From: an uncultured Croceitalea sp.
Lineage (GTDB): Bacteria; Bacteroidota; Bacteroidia; Flavobacteriales; Flavobacteriaceae
Assembly (NCBI GenBank): GCA_947499565.1
Contig: CANMOV010000002.1
Location: 124,001 to 188,000, forward strand
Length of the DNA: 64,000 nt
Direction of reading: 5' to 3'
In this document: positions 26,990 through 36,765 of the stretch, in pieces
Position numbering within the stretch: position 1 is the first letter of the stretch
How the letters are laid out: every line of letters begins with the position of its first letter
Made by a program: the position numbers and the translations under genes
The notes under the pieces: model-generated
What the model was told of the DNA's origin: nothing
Databases searched by the model: none
What the model saw: the letters and a program-made list of their open reading frames with translations, nothing else

Positions 26990-29404
26990 ATGTTTAAGAA
27001 CTATATAAAAATCACTTGGCGTAGTCTTCTTAAGAACAAAACATTTACCATATTAAATAGTATTGGGCTGTCTGTCGCTTTTGCCGTTGCCATTCTTTTA
27101 TCCATGGCCGGTTTTTTTGACCTGTCGTATGATAAATTCCATACCAATTCCAAGGATATTTACAAGGTATATTCCATGTGGCAAAACCCCAAAGGACCTC
27201 AAGTGAGTGTAAGTCATGCTGCACCCCTAATGCCAGCCATAATAGATGAAGTGCCTGGTATAACAAGAGCCACTCGTCATTTGCAACAAGAAGCGGTATT
27301 AACTTATGGGGAAAAAGAAATTAATATGGATGCCATTTGGGTCGATGCTGATTTCTTCAATATGTTCACTTTTCCGGCCATTAAGGGAAAAATGAATAAT
27401 CCTTTAGAAAAACAATCGGATATCGTCATCACAGAAGAAACTGCAAAATCTTTATTCGGAGATGAAGAAGCCATAGGTAAAACAGTACAAATTCAGATCA
27501 ATGGAAAAGACGAATCTTTTACCGTAGGAACAGTTGTAGAAAATAACCCTGCGCAGAGCACGTTGGAATTTGAAATCGCTGTTAGGTTTGAAAGAGAAGC
27601 GGATTATCTGGGAAGTAAAGATAATTGGGGTGCTAGATATCATGACATTTATTTGCAATTGGGAGAAAATGTTGCTCCAAGTCAGTTCGACATTGCAACA
27701 CGGTCTTTGGTGAATAACAATTTTAAAGAACGAATAGACAATGCTAAACGAGATGGTGCGCAACCAGATGCAGATGGTCTTTATTATAAGTTTGAATTGT
27801 TACCATTAGAAGATGAAAATTTTGCAACATTTAAGAATGGGTATGTCCAAGTAAGCCGTAGTAATGTCTATTTGGTTTTAGGGGTTGCTTTTCTAATTCT
27901 ATTTATAGCATGTGTCAACTTCATAAATATGAGCATCGCTAGAAGTGGTCAACGCTTAAAAGAAATAGGCATGCGAAAAACATTGGGGGCCAAACCCAAA
28001 CAACTCTTTTTCCAGTTTTGGACAGAAAGCTTGTTTGTTTTTCTATTTTCCGTAAGTATTGGAGTGGTGATAAGCATTTTACTGATTGATGAATTCAAAA
28101 CAATTTTTAGAACTGATGTCTCCTTTGGATTGATTTTATCTCCAGTGACTATCTTACTTTTTATGCTGGGAATACTAATAATAACTTTTATTGTAGGGGG
28201 GTATCCCGCTTTATTAATGAGCAAATTAGGAACCATTCAATCTTTAAAAGGAAAATTAGATGTTTCTGGTAAAAACAGGGTGAGAGATGCTTTAATGGTT
28301 TTACAGTTCGGGATTGCTATTTTAATGATAGCAGGAACATTGGTGCTGCATAGTCAGTTAGATTTTATGCGTAATAAAGACCTTGGCTTTAATAAAGAGC
28401 AAGTACTATCCTTTCCATTGGACGGAAAAAAGAATAGCTATGATGCTTTGGAATTATTGCGAAACGAATTAGCTGGCAATGCTGATATTTTAGAAATATC
28501 GGGTGCCGATAATAATTTAGGATACGGAAAAGATGGTAGTGTTTCTAGCAGCATGTTTGGGTTTGAATACAAGAACAGAGTAATTAATACAAACTATCTA
28601 ACGGTTGATTATGATTATGTGGAGACATTAGATTTGGAACTTGTAACTGGTCGCAATTTTAGTAGAGAATTTGCAAGCGATAGGTCAGGAGCGGTCATCA
28701 ATGAGGCTATGGCAAAAGAATTTGGTGAAAAAGACCCATTAACGGCATACATTAGTTTTAGTGAGACATTACGCTTTCCTGTTATAGGCGTAGTCAAAGA
28801 TTACCATTTCGAAAATTTAGATAAGACCATAGCACCTATTACCATGATGATGAGTCGTGATTACGATTTGTACTATGGGTATGTGAAAGTAGCTCCGGTA
28901 AATCTTGCAAAATCTTACGATGCAGTTAAAAATGCTTGGGCGCGAGTCTCTCCCAACTCAAAATTTTTAGGTTCGTTTTTGGATGAGAACATCAACCGAA
29001 CTTTTAGAAAAGAGGAACGAATGACCACAATGATTACAAGTGGCTCTATACTGGCAATTGCTTTGAGTTGCATAGGACTTTTTGCCATTTCGTTGCTAAT
29101 TGTAAATCAACGCACCAAAGAAATAGGTGTTAGAAAAGTAATTGGTGCTAGTGTAACCAATATTACATTTTTGTTGACCAAAGACTTTTTAAAATTGGTA
29201 GGGATATCATTTTTAATTGCTTCACCAATAGCCTGGTGGTTTATGAAAGAATGGTTAAAAAATTATCCTTTTAAAATAAATCTTAGTCCTATGTTTTTTG
29301 TTGCAGCAGGGCTGTTAGCGGCTGTTATAGCTTTATGTACTGTTGGTGGCAGAACAATTAAAGCTGCTAAGCAGAACCCAGTAAAAAGTTTACGTACGGA
29401 ATGA
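26990..29404 (+). CDS. MacB/FtsX-type ABC permease 7 of 12
   Basis: 804 residues; first gene of the second transcription unit. Contact motifs LKEIGMRKTLGA and TKEIGVRKVIGA. The N-terminal helix is atypical (SIGLSVAFAVAILLSMAGFF), and the second FtsX half has AISLLIVNQR where siblings have a Tyr- or Phe-containing form. The tail is NPVKSLRTE. The leader before the ATG keeps the ATCAATCAGAAAAC form, so the promoter seems to have been placed ahead of an existing duplicated unit, or retained when the array expanded. Confidence 0.92.
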   Translation: MFKNYIKITWRSLLKNKTFTILNSIGLSVAFAVAILLSMAGFFDLSYDKFHTNSKDIYKVYSMWQNPKGPQVSVSHAAPLMPAIIDEVPGITRATRHLQQEAVLTYGEKEINMDAIWVDADFFNMFTFPAIKGKMNNPLEKQSDIVITEETAKSLFGDEEAIGKTVQIQINGKDESFTVGTVVENNPAQSTLEFEIAVRFEREADYLGSKDNWGARYHDIYLQLGENVAPSQFDIATRSLVNNNFKERIDNAKRDGAQPDADGLYYKFELLPLEDENFATFKNGYVQVSRSNVYLVLGVAFLILFIACVNFINMSIARSGQRLKEIGMRKTLGAKPKQLFFQFWTESLFVFLFSVSIGVVISILLIDEFKTIFRTDVSFGLILSPVTILLFMLGILIITFIVGGYPALLMSKLGTIQSLKGKLDVSGKNRVRDALMVLQFGIAILMIAGTLVLHSQLDFMRNKDLGFNKEQVLSFPLDGKKNSYDALELLRNELAGNADILEISGADNNLGYGKDGSVSSSMFGFEYKNRVINTNYLTVDYDYVETLDLELVTGRNFSREFASDRSGAVINEAMAKEFGEKDPLTAYISFSETLRFPVIGVVKDYHFENLDKTIAPITMMMSRDYDLYYGYVKVAPVNLAKSYDAVKNAWARVSPNSKFLGSFLDENINRTFRKEERMTTMITSGSILAIALSCIGLFAISLLIVNQRTKEIGVRKVIGASVTNITFLLTKDFLKLVGISFLIASPIAWWFMKEWLKNYPFKINLSPMFFVAAGLLAAVIALCTVGGRTIKAAKQNPVKSLRTE

Positions 29405-29425
29405 GATAATCAAAAAACAAGAATT

Positions 29426-31810
29426 ATGTTTAAGAATCATATAAAACTTGCTTGGAGAAACTTAATCAAAAATAAAGCTTATCTGATTATAAATTTAACT
29501 GGATTAACAGTTGCGATGACTTGCTTTGTATTGTTGGCATTGTTTGTTCAGTTCGAAATGAGTTTTGATAAGCATCATCAGAATTCTGATAGAACTTTTA
29601 GAATTGTACAACAGCAAAAAGGGAATAGTTATCAAGGAACAGATATGTTTGCTGTTGCCCCACTTCCTCTTGGTGAAGCATTGCTGCAAGATTTTCCCGA
29701 AGTGGAAAACGTTACGAACCTTAATATCGGGGGAGCATTAATACTTAAAGGTGACCAATCTTTTGTTCAACAAGGTTTGTATACGGATAGTGCTTATTTT
29801 GATGTTTTTAGCACTAAAATTATTGAAGGGAATCCAACTTTAATCTTGGAGAGTCCAGATAATATTTTGGTTACCGAAACATTAGCTAATAAATTATTTG
29901 GAGATATTTCTCCAATAGATCAGAGTTTAAAGTTCGGAAATGGAATGTCTTTTACAGTAAAGGCTGTAATTGAAAACCCTCCTAAAAATCAACACTTTAG
30001 TTATGATTTTATTGCTTCCTATAAGAGTCAAGGGTATTACCCGCATGATGTTGGTCAGTGGGTTAGTAATAACTATCACACTTATATTACACTGAAAGAC
30101 CCAAAACAGTTTAAGCTACTAGAAGGTAAAATGGCAGTTTATGAAAAAGTCACAAAGCCCGCTTATGAAAATCAAGGTTTTAAGTTTTACCCAGAATACA
30201 AATTACAGCCACTAGAAGCTATTCATCTTAAATCAGATATAAATGTTGAGCTGAGTCAAAATGGAAATATTAAATATGTAAGCTTATTTGCTATAATAGC
30301 TATAATAATTCTTGTTTTGGCAGCAATAAATTATACAAATCTAGCTACCGCAAAATCAGCCCAAAGAGCAAAAGAAGTTGGTATAAGTAAGGTCCTAGGC
30401 GCAAAACGTGGAAGTTTAATTATTCAGTATTTAAGCGAATCCCTTTTCTTAACCTTTGCTAGTTTGGCTTTGTCATTAGTTCTGGCCTCAATTTTACTGC
30501 CTTATTTTAATACGCTGCTAAATAGAGATATTAGTTTAAATCTCTTGGAGAATCTGCAAATACTCGCAATTCTTTCTTTAGCTGCATTAGTTGCTGGAAT
30601 CATTTCTGGTCTTTATCCAGCTTTTTTTCTGTCAGGAATTGGTCCTATTAAGGCATTAAAAGGGAATTTTCTAAAAGGTCGAAGACAAGGAGTTTCCCTA
30701 AAAAGTATTTTGGTTGTTAGTCAGTTTGCCGTGGCGATTGGTTTAGCAATAGCAAGTGTAATTATCCATCAACAACTCCAATATATTCAAAACAAAAATT
30801 TAGGATACGAGAATAAGCAACTAGTACATGTAAGGTACTTTGAGTCTAAGATTACAGAGAAACAAAAGGTTTTAAAAGAAATGCTACTGCAGAACTCTAA
30901 GATTCACAAGGTCTCCTTAAGCTCACAACTTCCATTTAATGTTACTAGTCAAGGACCAGTAACAAGTTGGGAAGGGAATTATAGTAATGAACCATTGTAT
31001 ATACACCGAACTTATGTGGATTATGATTTTTTGGATGTATTTGAAATGAACCTTGTTGATGGTAGAAGTTTTTCTCGAGAAATAGCATCAGATTCCATGG
31101 CCTATTTACTAAACGAATCTGCCGTAAAATCCCTTGGTTGGGCTACTCCATTTGGAAAACAATTTGCAAATGGCAAGGTGATTGGTGTTTTGAAGGACTT
31201 TCATCTTAAGACTTTTGACCAGGCGATTGAACCACTTTTTATGGCGCTACGTACTCCTGAGCATACCAGAAATTTTGGAGAAGTGGTATTACAAATTGAT
31301 ATGTCTGATTACCAGAAGACATCTGAGTTTGTTGTAAACACCATGAAAAAGATAGTTCCGCATGTACCCTATGAAATGAAGTTTGTAGAAGACTCATACA
31401 TGCAATTCTATAATGAAGAGCAAAGACTAGGTAAAGCCTTTAACATTTTTACGCTATTAGCTCTTTTTATAGCTGGTATGGGATTATTTGGTATGGTTTC
31501 ATTCCAAATAGCTCAGAGGAGTCGTGAAATAAGTATCCGGAAGGTTCTAGGAAGTTCAGTCTCTGCAATTTTAAGCCTATTGGCAAAAGGAGTTTTTAAG
31601 CAAATCATATTTGCACTTTTATTAGCTACTCCATTAGCATATTATTTTATGGAAAGTTGGTTGCAAGAATATGTATATCGAATTTCTCTACAATGGTGGG
31701 TTGCAATCTTGGTTGGCTTTTTAGCATTGACATTAGCATTCTTATCCATAAGTTTTCAGAGTATAAAAGCTGCAAGAACAAATCCAGTAAAAAGTTTACG
31801 TACGGAATAA
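29426..31810 (+). CDS. MacB/FtsX-type ABC permease 8 of 12
   Basis: 794 residues. The first contact motif is AKEVGISKVLGA, with Ser in place of the Arg found in the other eleven except permease 12 (Lys). The second is SREISIRKVLGS. Helix 2 has AAINYTNLATAKSAQRAKE instead of INFMNLSTA. The tail is NPVKSLRTE. It follows permease 7 by 21 bp. The substitution lies in the loop presumed to touch the ATPase, so coupling may be altered. Confidence 0.92.
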   Translation: MFKNHIKLAWRNLIKNKAYLIINLTGLTVAMTCFVLLALFVQFEMSFDKHHQNSDRTFRIVQQQKGNSYQGTDMFAVAPLPLGEALLQDFPEVENVTNLNIGGALILKGDQSFVQQGLYTDSAYFDVFSTKIIEGNPTLILESPDNILVTETLANKLFGDISPIDQSLKFGNGMSFTVKAVIENPPKNQHFSYDFIASYKSQGYYPHDVGQWVSNNYHTYITLKDPKQFKLLEGKMAVYEKVTKPAYENQGFKFYPEYKLQPLEAIHLKSDINVELSQNGNIKYVSLFAIIAIIILVLAAINYTNLATAKSAQRAKEVGISKVLGAKRGSLIIQYLSESLFLTFASLALSLVLASILLPYFNTLLNRDISLNLLENLQILAILSLAALVAGIISGLYPAFFLSGIGPIKALKGNFLKGRRQGVSLKSILVVSQFAVAIGLAIASVIIHQQLQYIQNKNLGYENKQLVHVRYFESKITEKQKVLKEMLLQNSKIHKVSLSSQLPFNVTSQGPVTSWEGNYSNEPLYIHRTYVDYDFLDVFEMNLVDGRSFSREIASDSMAYLLNESAVKSLGWATPFGKQFANGKVIGVLKDFHLKTFDQAIEPLFMALRTPEHTRNFGEVVLQIDMSDYQKTSEFVVNTMKKIVPHVPYEMKFVEDSYMQFYNEEQRLGKAFNIFTLLALFIAGMGLFGMVSFQIAQRSREISIRKVLGSSVSAILSLLAKGVFKQIIFALLLATPLAYYFMESWLQEYVYRISLQWWVAILVGFLALTLAFLSISFQSIKAARTNPVKSLRTE

Positions 31811-31832
31811 TCACCCTCAAAATTCATGAATA

Positions 31833-34217
31833 ATGTTCAAAAATCATTTAAAAATATCGTTACGTAATCTTTGGAAAAACAAGACGCTATCTTTTTTAAA
31901 TTTAATCGGACTAAGTATTGGGGTATCTAGTGTTTTAACCTTGCTATTTTCCGTGTACGCTTATTATACAGCGGATAATAACATTCCAGAAAGAGATAGT
32001 ATTGTTTATTTAAAAACAAAGTTAAAAGATGGTAATGAATACCGAGAGGTGCCGTACCCATTATTAGACAAAGTAATCAATACTTCTCCTGAAGTGATTG
32101 CAGGGACTCATCTACACGGTTGGGGTAATATTTGGTTAGAAAATGGAGAAAAAGAATTCCAAAATCGAACCGATTATGCTGACCCGGAGTTCTTTAAGGT
32201 ATTTGGACTGCCTTTAAAATATGGAAACCAAGAAACAGCGTTAAAAGAGAAATACTCTATTATCCTCACCGATAAGATTAGTCAGCAAATCTATGGAGAT
32301 GAAAATCCGGTTGGAAAAACCTTAGTTGCGGCAGATACCTTGAATTTAAAAGTAACAGGTGTGTTTGAGCCTATAAGTCCATATGCTTCATTTAGATTAG
32401 GAGTTGTTTTACCAAACACACTTCTAAAAGATAACCCTACGTTTATTAGCCAAACAAACTGGGGCAATAGTTTTTCCCCAGCTTATTTTAAGCTTCGGAC
32501 TAACGCTAATATTACAGCACTTAAACAGCGGATAGAAAAATTAGTCCAAGAGAATTATACAGACCCATCCGTTATTGCGGGTATGGAAATTTTACCCTAT
32601 TCAGAAATACGAACCGATATAATTCCTGTGGTGGATACCATAATAGGAGGTTCTATTGCTGCATCACTTTTTGTTTTGCTAATTATTTTAGTAAACCTGC
32701 TTAATCTAAATACATCAACAATGTTTAAGCGTACAAAAGATATCGCGGTGCGCAAAGTTTTGGGAAGCAGTAAAAAGAGTGTTGTTATACAGTTTTGTAT
32801 TGAAAATGGAATTTTAGTTTTTGTTTCCATCATTATATCAAGCATATTGTTCCTGTTAATTAATCTGCCAAGGTTAAACGATACTTTTGGACCCGAGTTT
32901 GGACGAATTTCCTTTGATATTTTTAAGGACTATCCAGTGGTGATTGGTATAATAGCTGTTGGTTTGGTGGCGACACTTGTAGTGGGTATTTTTCCGACAC
33001 TCCGTTTTATTAAAGTACCTGTATCCTTAGGGATAAAAGGTAAAATAGACCAAATTAAGAGTAATTTTCTATTGCGTAACTCCTTTATAATAGTACAATT
33101 TACCATTGCTATTCTCTTTATAAGCATTGCAGTTATTTTAAATCAGCAAATTGGTTTTATGAAGAATGCTGATCTTGGATTTGAGCGCAATAATGTTTTG
33201 GTGGGGAATATTGATTTAGATTATAAAAATTTGGATGTAGCCAAATCTAAATTTAATGCCCTAATAGATGAATTAGAGGCAAATCCCTATGTAAAAGGTG
33301 TTTCTACTAGCCAAGCTATTCCTTCGGATTACTACTTTAACTATACTTCATATTATGATGCAGAAAATGATAAGGACGTTCGGATAAGAAGGTCGTATGC
33401 AGATGATGGTTACTTTAAAACCTTAGAAGTACCTATGGTCATGGGTCGAAATTTTGAAAAGAGTATTGACAAATCTAATGGACAGCCTGTAATTATTAAC
33501 GAAGCAGCACTCAAGGCATTTGGATGGACAAGTATTGAAGGCAAAAAATTAAAGTATAAAACTGATACAGGGGAAGGATACCCCATAGTTGGAGTGGTCA
33601 AAGACTTTCATTATCAAGACTTGCAAAATGCTGTAGAACCTTTGGTGCATATTTATAGGGATAAAAATGCTCTTGAAAGACACCGCTTTTTATCCGTTAA
33701 AGTTATTGAAGGGCAAGAAAAAGAAATTGAGAATATGATAGCTTCTGCATTTAGCGAAATTTCCTCAAGAAGAGATTACGAACAGTCGTACTTAGTAGAT
33801 AAAGTGAGTGCACAATACCAATTGATAGGAGGTATTTTAAAGACCGTTAATATCACTGCTATATTAACCATATTTATTTCTTGTTTGGGCATGTTTGGTT
33901 TGATTTCCTTTATGGCAAAAAGAAAAGTGAAGGAGATTGGGATTCGAAAAGTACTGGGTGCTGGCGTAACTAAGATAGTGGTGTTATTGTCTAAAGATTA
34001 CATCATTTTAGTGTGTGTCGCATCAATAATAGCCTTTCCTATTGCATGGTATGTAATGAATGCCTGGCTGGGCACATTTGCCTATAGCATTGCTATTAAA
34101 TGGTGGATGTTTGGCTTTGCAGGATTGATAGCGCTTTTAATAACAGCATTTACTCTAGGGCTGCAGGCAGTAAAATCAGCAATGGCTAACCCAGTAAAAA
34201 GCTTACGAACAGAATAA
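31833..34217 (+). CDS. MacB/FtsX-type ABC permease 9 of 12, divergent member
   Basis: 794 residues. One of the most divergent siblings: N-terminus MFKNHLKISLRNLWKNKTLS, first periplasmic domain starting YAYYTADNNIPERDS, helix 2 reading VNLLNLNTSTMFKRTKDIAVRKVLGS, and the second contact motif VKEIGIRKVLGA preceded by LISFMAKRK. The tail is still NPVKSLRTE. The preceding gap (22 bp) lacks the usual TCAATCAAAAA leader and instead has TTCATGAATA. Only 10 bp separate it from permease 10. Confidence 0.92.
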   Translation: MFKNHLKISLRNLWKNKTLSFLNLIGLSIGVSSVLTLLFSVYAYYTADNNIPERDSIVYLKTKLKDGNEYREVPYPLLDKVINTSPEVIAGTHLHGWGNIWLENGEKEFQNRTDYADPEFFKVFGLPLKYGNQETALKEKYSIILTDKISQQIYGDENPVGKTLVAADTLNLKVTGVFEPISPYASFRLGVVLPNTLLKDNPTFISQTNWGNSFSPAYFKLRTNANITALKQRIEKLVQENYTDPSVIAGMEILPYSEIRTDIIPVVDTIIGGSIAASLFVLLIILVNLLNLNTSTMFKRTKDIAVRKVLGSSKKSVVIQFCIENGILVFVSIIISSILFLLINLPRLNDTFGPEFGRISFDIFKDYPVVIGIIAVGLVATLVVGIFPTLRFIKVPVSLGIKGKIDQIKSNFLLRNSFIIVQFTIAILFISIAVILNQQIGFMKNADLGFERNNVLVGNIDLDYKNLDVAKSKFNALIDELEANPYVKGVSTSQAIPSDYYFNYTSYYDAENDKDVRIRRSYADDGYFKTLEVPMVMGRNFEKSIDKSNGQPVIINEAALKAFGWTSIEGKKLKYKTDTGEGYPIVGVVKDFHYQDLQNAVEPLVHIYRDKNALERHRFLSVKVIEGQEKEIENMIASAFSEISSRRDYEQSYLVDKVSAQYQLIGGILKTVNITAILTIFISCLGMFGLISFMAKRKVKEIGIRKVLGAGVTKIVVLLSKDYIILVCVASIIAFPIAWYVMNAWLGTFAYSIAIKWWMFGFAGLIALLITAFTLGLQAVKSAMANPVKSLRTE

Positions 34218-34227
34218 TAAAGTAATT

Positions 34228-36588
34228 ATGTTTAAAAACTATTTAAAAATAGCCTGGAGAAATTTACTTCGCAACAAGAGTTTTTCACTATTAAACATTC
34301 TAGGACTGTCTATAGGTTTGGCAGTAACAGCTTTAATTTTGCTTTGGGTTAATTATGAAATAGGTTTTAATCAATTTCATGATAACAAAGACCGTATTTA
34401 CCAGGTGTATAACAAGTACAAAGTAGATGGGGAAATCTGGACTTGGAATTCCACACCTAAAGTGATGGCTTCGGTAATTAAAAAAGACTATCCAGAAGTA
34501 GAGGAAGTAACTAGGTATTTCTATGAAAACACCTTCTTATTTTCTAAAGGTGACAAACGAATAAAATCGAATGGCACTATTGTAGATCCTAGCTTTCTAA
34601 ACATATTTAGTTTCCCATTAATTGAGGGAGATATAGAAACTGTTTTTGAAGACGTTAACGCCTTAGTTATTACTGAAAAGTTTGCAAAAAAAATGTTTGG
34701 TAATGAACCAGCAGTTGGGCAAACAGTAACCGTTGATAATACTGATAACTTTAAAGTAACGGGCATATTAAAAGATCTTCCAACTAACACGGAATTTAAT
34801 TTTGAGTATTTAATGCCTTGGTCATACCTTAAACAAAAAGGGTACGATGATAAAAATTGGGGTAACAATTCCATAGCTACTTATGTTCTGCTCAAGGAAG
34901 GAACGGATTACGAAAATTTCTCTAAAAAAATAGAAACACTTCGTGAAAATTATGATAAAGATGCGCCTGATATGGTAACCTTTCTTTATCCCTACACACG
35001 ATCACATTTATATTCAGAATTTGAGAACGGTAAAGAAGTTGGTGGACTAATAGACATCATACGTTTGTTTACTATTATAGCAATCATAGTTCTCGCTATT
35101 GCCTGTATCAATTTCATGAACTTAAGCACAGCAAGAAGCGAAAAAAGAGCAAAAGAAGTAGGAGTTAGAAAAGTGGTTGGTGCCAGAAAGAATGCCTTGG
35201 TGCTACAATTTTTAGGAGAGTCTATTCTTATTTCTTTTTTAGGTGCAGTCCTAGCATTGGTTGTTGTTGTAATTGCACTCCCGTCATTTTCGGAACTTAT
35301 TAATACAGCACTTATTATCGAATGGACAAACCCTTGGTTTTGGGGAGGCATGTTTTCAATAATCCTAATTACGGGCCTATTGGCAGGGAGTTATCCAGCT
35401 TTATATTTATCTGCTTTTAAGCCCTCAGCCGTTTTAAAAGGTACTTTCAATAAAATTAACACCTTAGTTACGCCGAGAAAGATTTTAGTGGTTGTACAAT
35501 TCTCGGTTGCCATTATCCTCATTACTGCTACCATTGTGGTAAAAGAACAAATTAGCAATGTGCAAGACCGTAAACTTGGCTACAACAAAGACAATTTGAT
35601 TTATGTTCAAATGGAAGGGGATATTGAAAAGCACTATCAAGCAATTAAGTCCGAATTATTGGATACGGGTATCGCGACCGCTATATCAAAAACCAATTCT
35701 CCAATTACCGAAAGCTGGAGTAATAGCTGGGGTTTTCAATGGGAAGGAAAAAGCGAAGATGATAAAACCCTAGTACATCGATTGGTTGCAGATAATAATA
35801 TTGTAGAAACCATGGGATTACGTTTGGTAGAAGGTAGAGATTTTGATTTGAAAACTTACCCTACCGATTCTACCGCGGCTATCCTAAATGAATCCGCGGT
35901 AAAACTAATGGGGTTTGAGAATCCCATTGGGGCTAGAATTAAGGACAATGGTATTGATTGGCATATTGTTGGGGTTATAGAAGACTTTGTGTACAATTCT
36001 CCTTTTCAAAAAATTGAACCTATGGTTATTGAAGGAGCTAAAGGATGGTTTAATATGGTACATTTAAAGTTGAACCCTCAAAACAAAACTGCTGCGAATC
36101 TAGCCTCAGCAACAGCCATCTTCAAAAAATATAATCCCAACTATCCCTTCAACTATGAATTTATTGATGAGGATTACGCCAAAAAGTTTGCCGACGAAGA
36201 ACGCACTGAAAAGTTGGCTAGCTTATTTACCGTTTTAACCATATTGATCTCTTGTCTAGGTCTTTTTGGATTGGCAAGTTATATGGCTCAAAATCGAATC
36301 AAAGAAATTGGAATTCGCAAGGTTCTTGGCGCTTCGGCAAGTGCTATCACCTCACTTTTGTCTATAGATTTTTTAAAGCTTGTTTTTATCTCATTAGTCA
36401 TTGCTATTCCTATTTCATGGTATGCCATGAATCAATGGTTACAAGATTTTGCCTATAAAATTGACATTTCTTGGTGGATGTTTACAATTGCGGGCTTATT
36501 GGCCTTGGTCATTGCTTTTATAACAGTGAGTTATCAAGCAATAAAAGCCGCAAAGTCTAACCCTGTAAAAAGCCTTAGAACAGAATAA
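34228..36588 (+). CDS. MacB/FtsX-type ABC permease 10 of 12
   Basis: 786 residues, the shortest of the set. Contact motifs AKEVGVRKVVGA and IKEIGIRKVLGA; tail NPVKSLRTE. Resembles permease 6 across the first FtsX half and the second periplasmic domain, suggesting a later duplication between transcription units 1 and 2. Last gene of the second unit: the next 177 bp hold promoter region 3. Confidence 0.92.
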   Translation: MFKNYLKIAWRNLLRNKSFSLLNILGLSIGLAVTALILLWVNYEIGFNQFHDNKDRIYQVYNKYKVDGEIWTWNSTPKVMASVIKKDYPEVEEVTRYFYENTFLFSKGDKRIKSNGTIVDPSFLNIFSFPLIEGDIETVFEDVNALVITEKFAKKMFGNEPAVGQTVTVDNTDNFKVTGILKDLPTNTEFNFEYLMPWSYLKQKGYDDKNWGNNSIATYVLLKEGTDYENFSKKIETLRENYDKDAPDMVTFLYPYTRSHLYSEFENGKEVGGLIDIIRLFTIIAIIVLAIACINFMNLSTARSEKRAKEVGVRKVVGARKNALVLQFLGESILISFLGAVLALVVVVIALPSFSELINTALIIEWTNPWFWGGMFSIILITGLLAGSYPALYLSAFKPSAVLKGTFNKINTLVTPRKILVVVQFSVAIILITATIVVKEQISNVQDRKLGYNKDNLIYVQMEGDIEKHYQAIKSELLDTGIATAISKTNSPITESWSNSWGFQWEGKSEDDKTLVHRLVADNNIVETMGLRLVEGRDFDLKTYPTDSTAAILNESAVKLMGFENPIGARIKDNGIDWHIVGVIEDFVYNSPFQKIEPMVIEGAKGWFNMVHLKLNPQNKTAANLASATAIFKKYNPNYPFNYEFIDEDYAKKFADEERTEKLASLFTVLTILISCLGLFGLASYMAQNRIKEIGIRKVLGASASAITSLLSIDFLKLVFISLVIAIPISWYAMNQWLQDFAYKIDISWWMFTIAGLLALVIAFITVSYQAIKAAKSNPVKSLRTE

Positions 36589-36604
36589 GGTCGTTAAATA
36601 CAAG

Positions 36605-36643
36605 TGTAAATATTTTGTACAAAAAGTGTCTAACTATTTTACA
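36605..36643 (+). promoter_or_regulatory. Pair of 17-bp dyad enhancer sites, promoter region 3
   Basis: TGTAAATATTTTGTACA (36605-36621) and TGTCTAACTATTTTACA (36627-36643), again exactly 22 bp from start to start. The second ends 64 bp upstream of the GG of the -24-like element, nearly the same as at promoter 1. Confidence 0.75.
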
Positions 36644-36705
36644 CTTTATAGGGAACTGGCAGGAATATTTGTTTTAAGTAATTGATTTCAAGCATTTTGT
36701 GAATA

Positions 36706-36720
36706 TGGCATGAAAATCGT
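36706..36720 (+). promoter_or_regulatory. Sigma-54-like -24/-12 promoter 3
   Basis: TGGCATGAAAATCGT. The predicted start near 36731 leaves a leader of about 35 bases before permease 11. It is nearly identical to promoter 2 (TGGCATGGTAATCGT). Confidence 0.6.
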
Positions 36721-36765
36721 TTGTTGTATACGGTAAAGTTTTAATTAACGACTTAAATACGCAAT

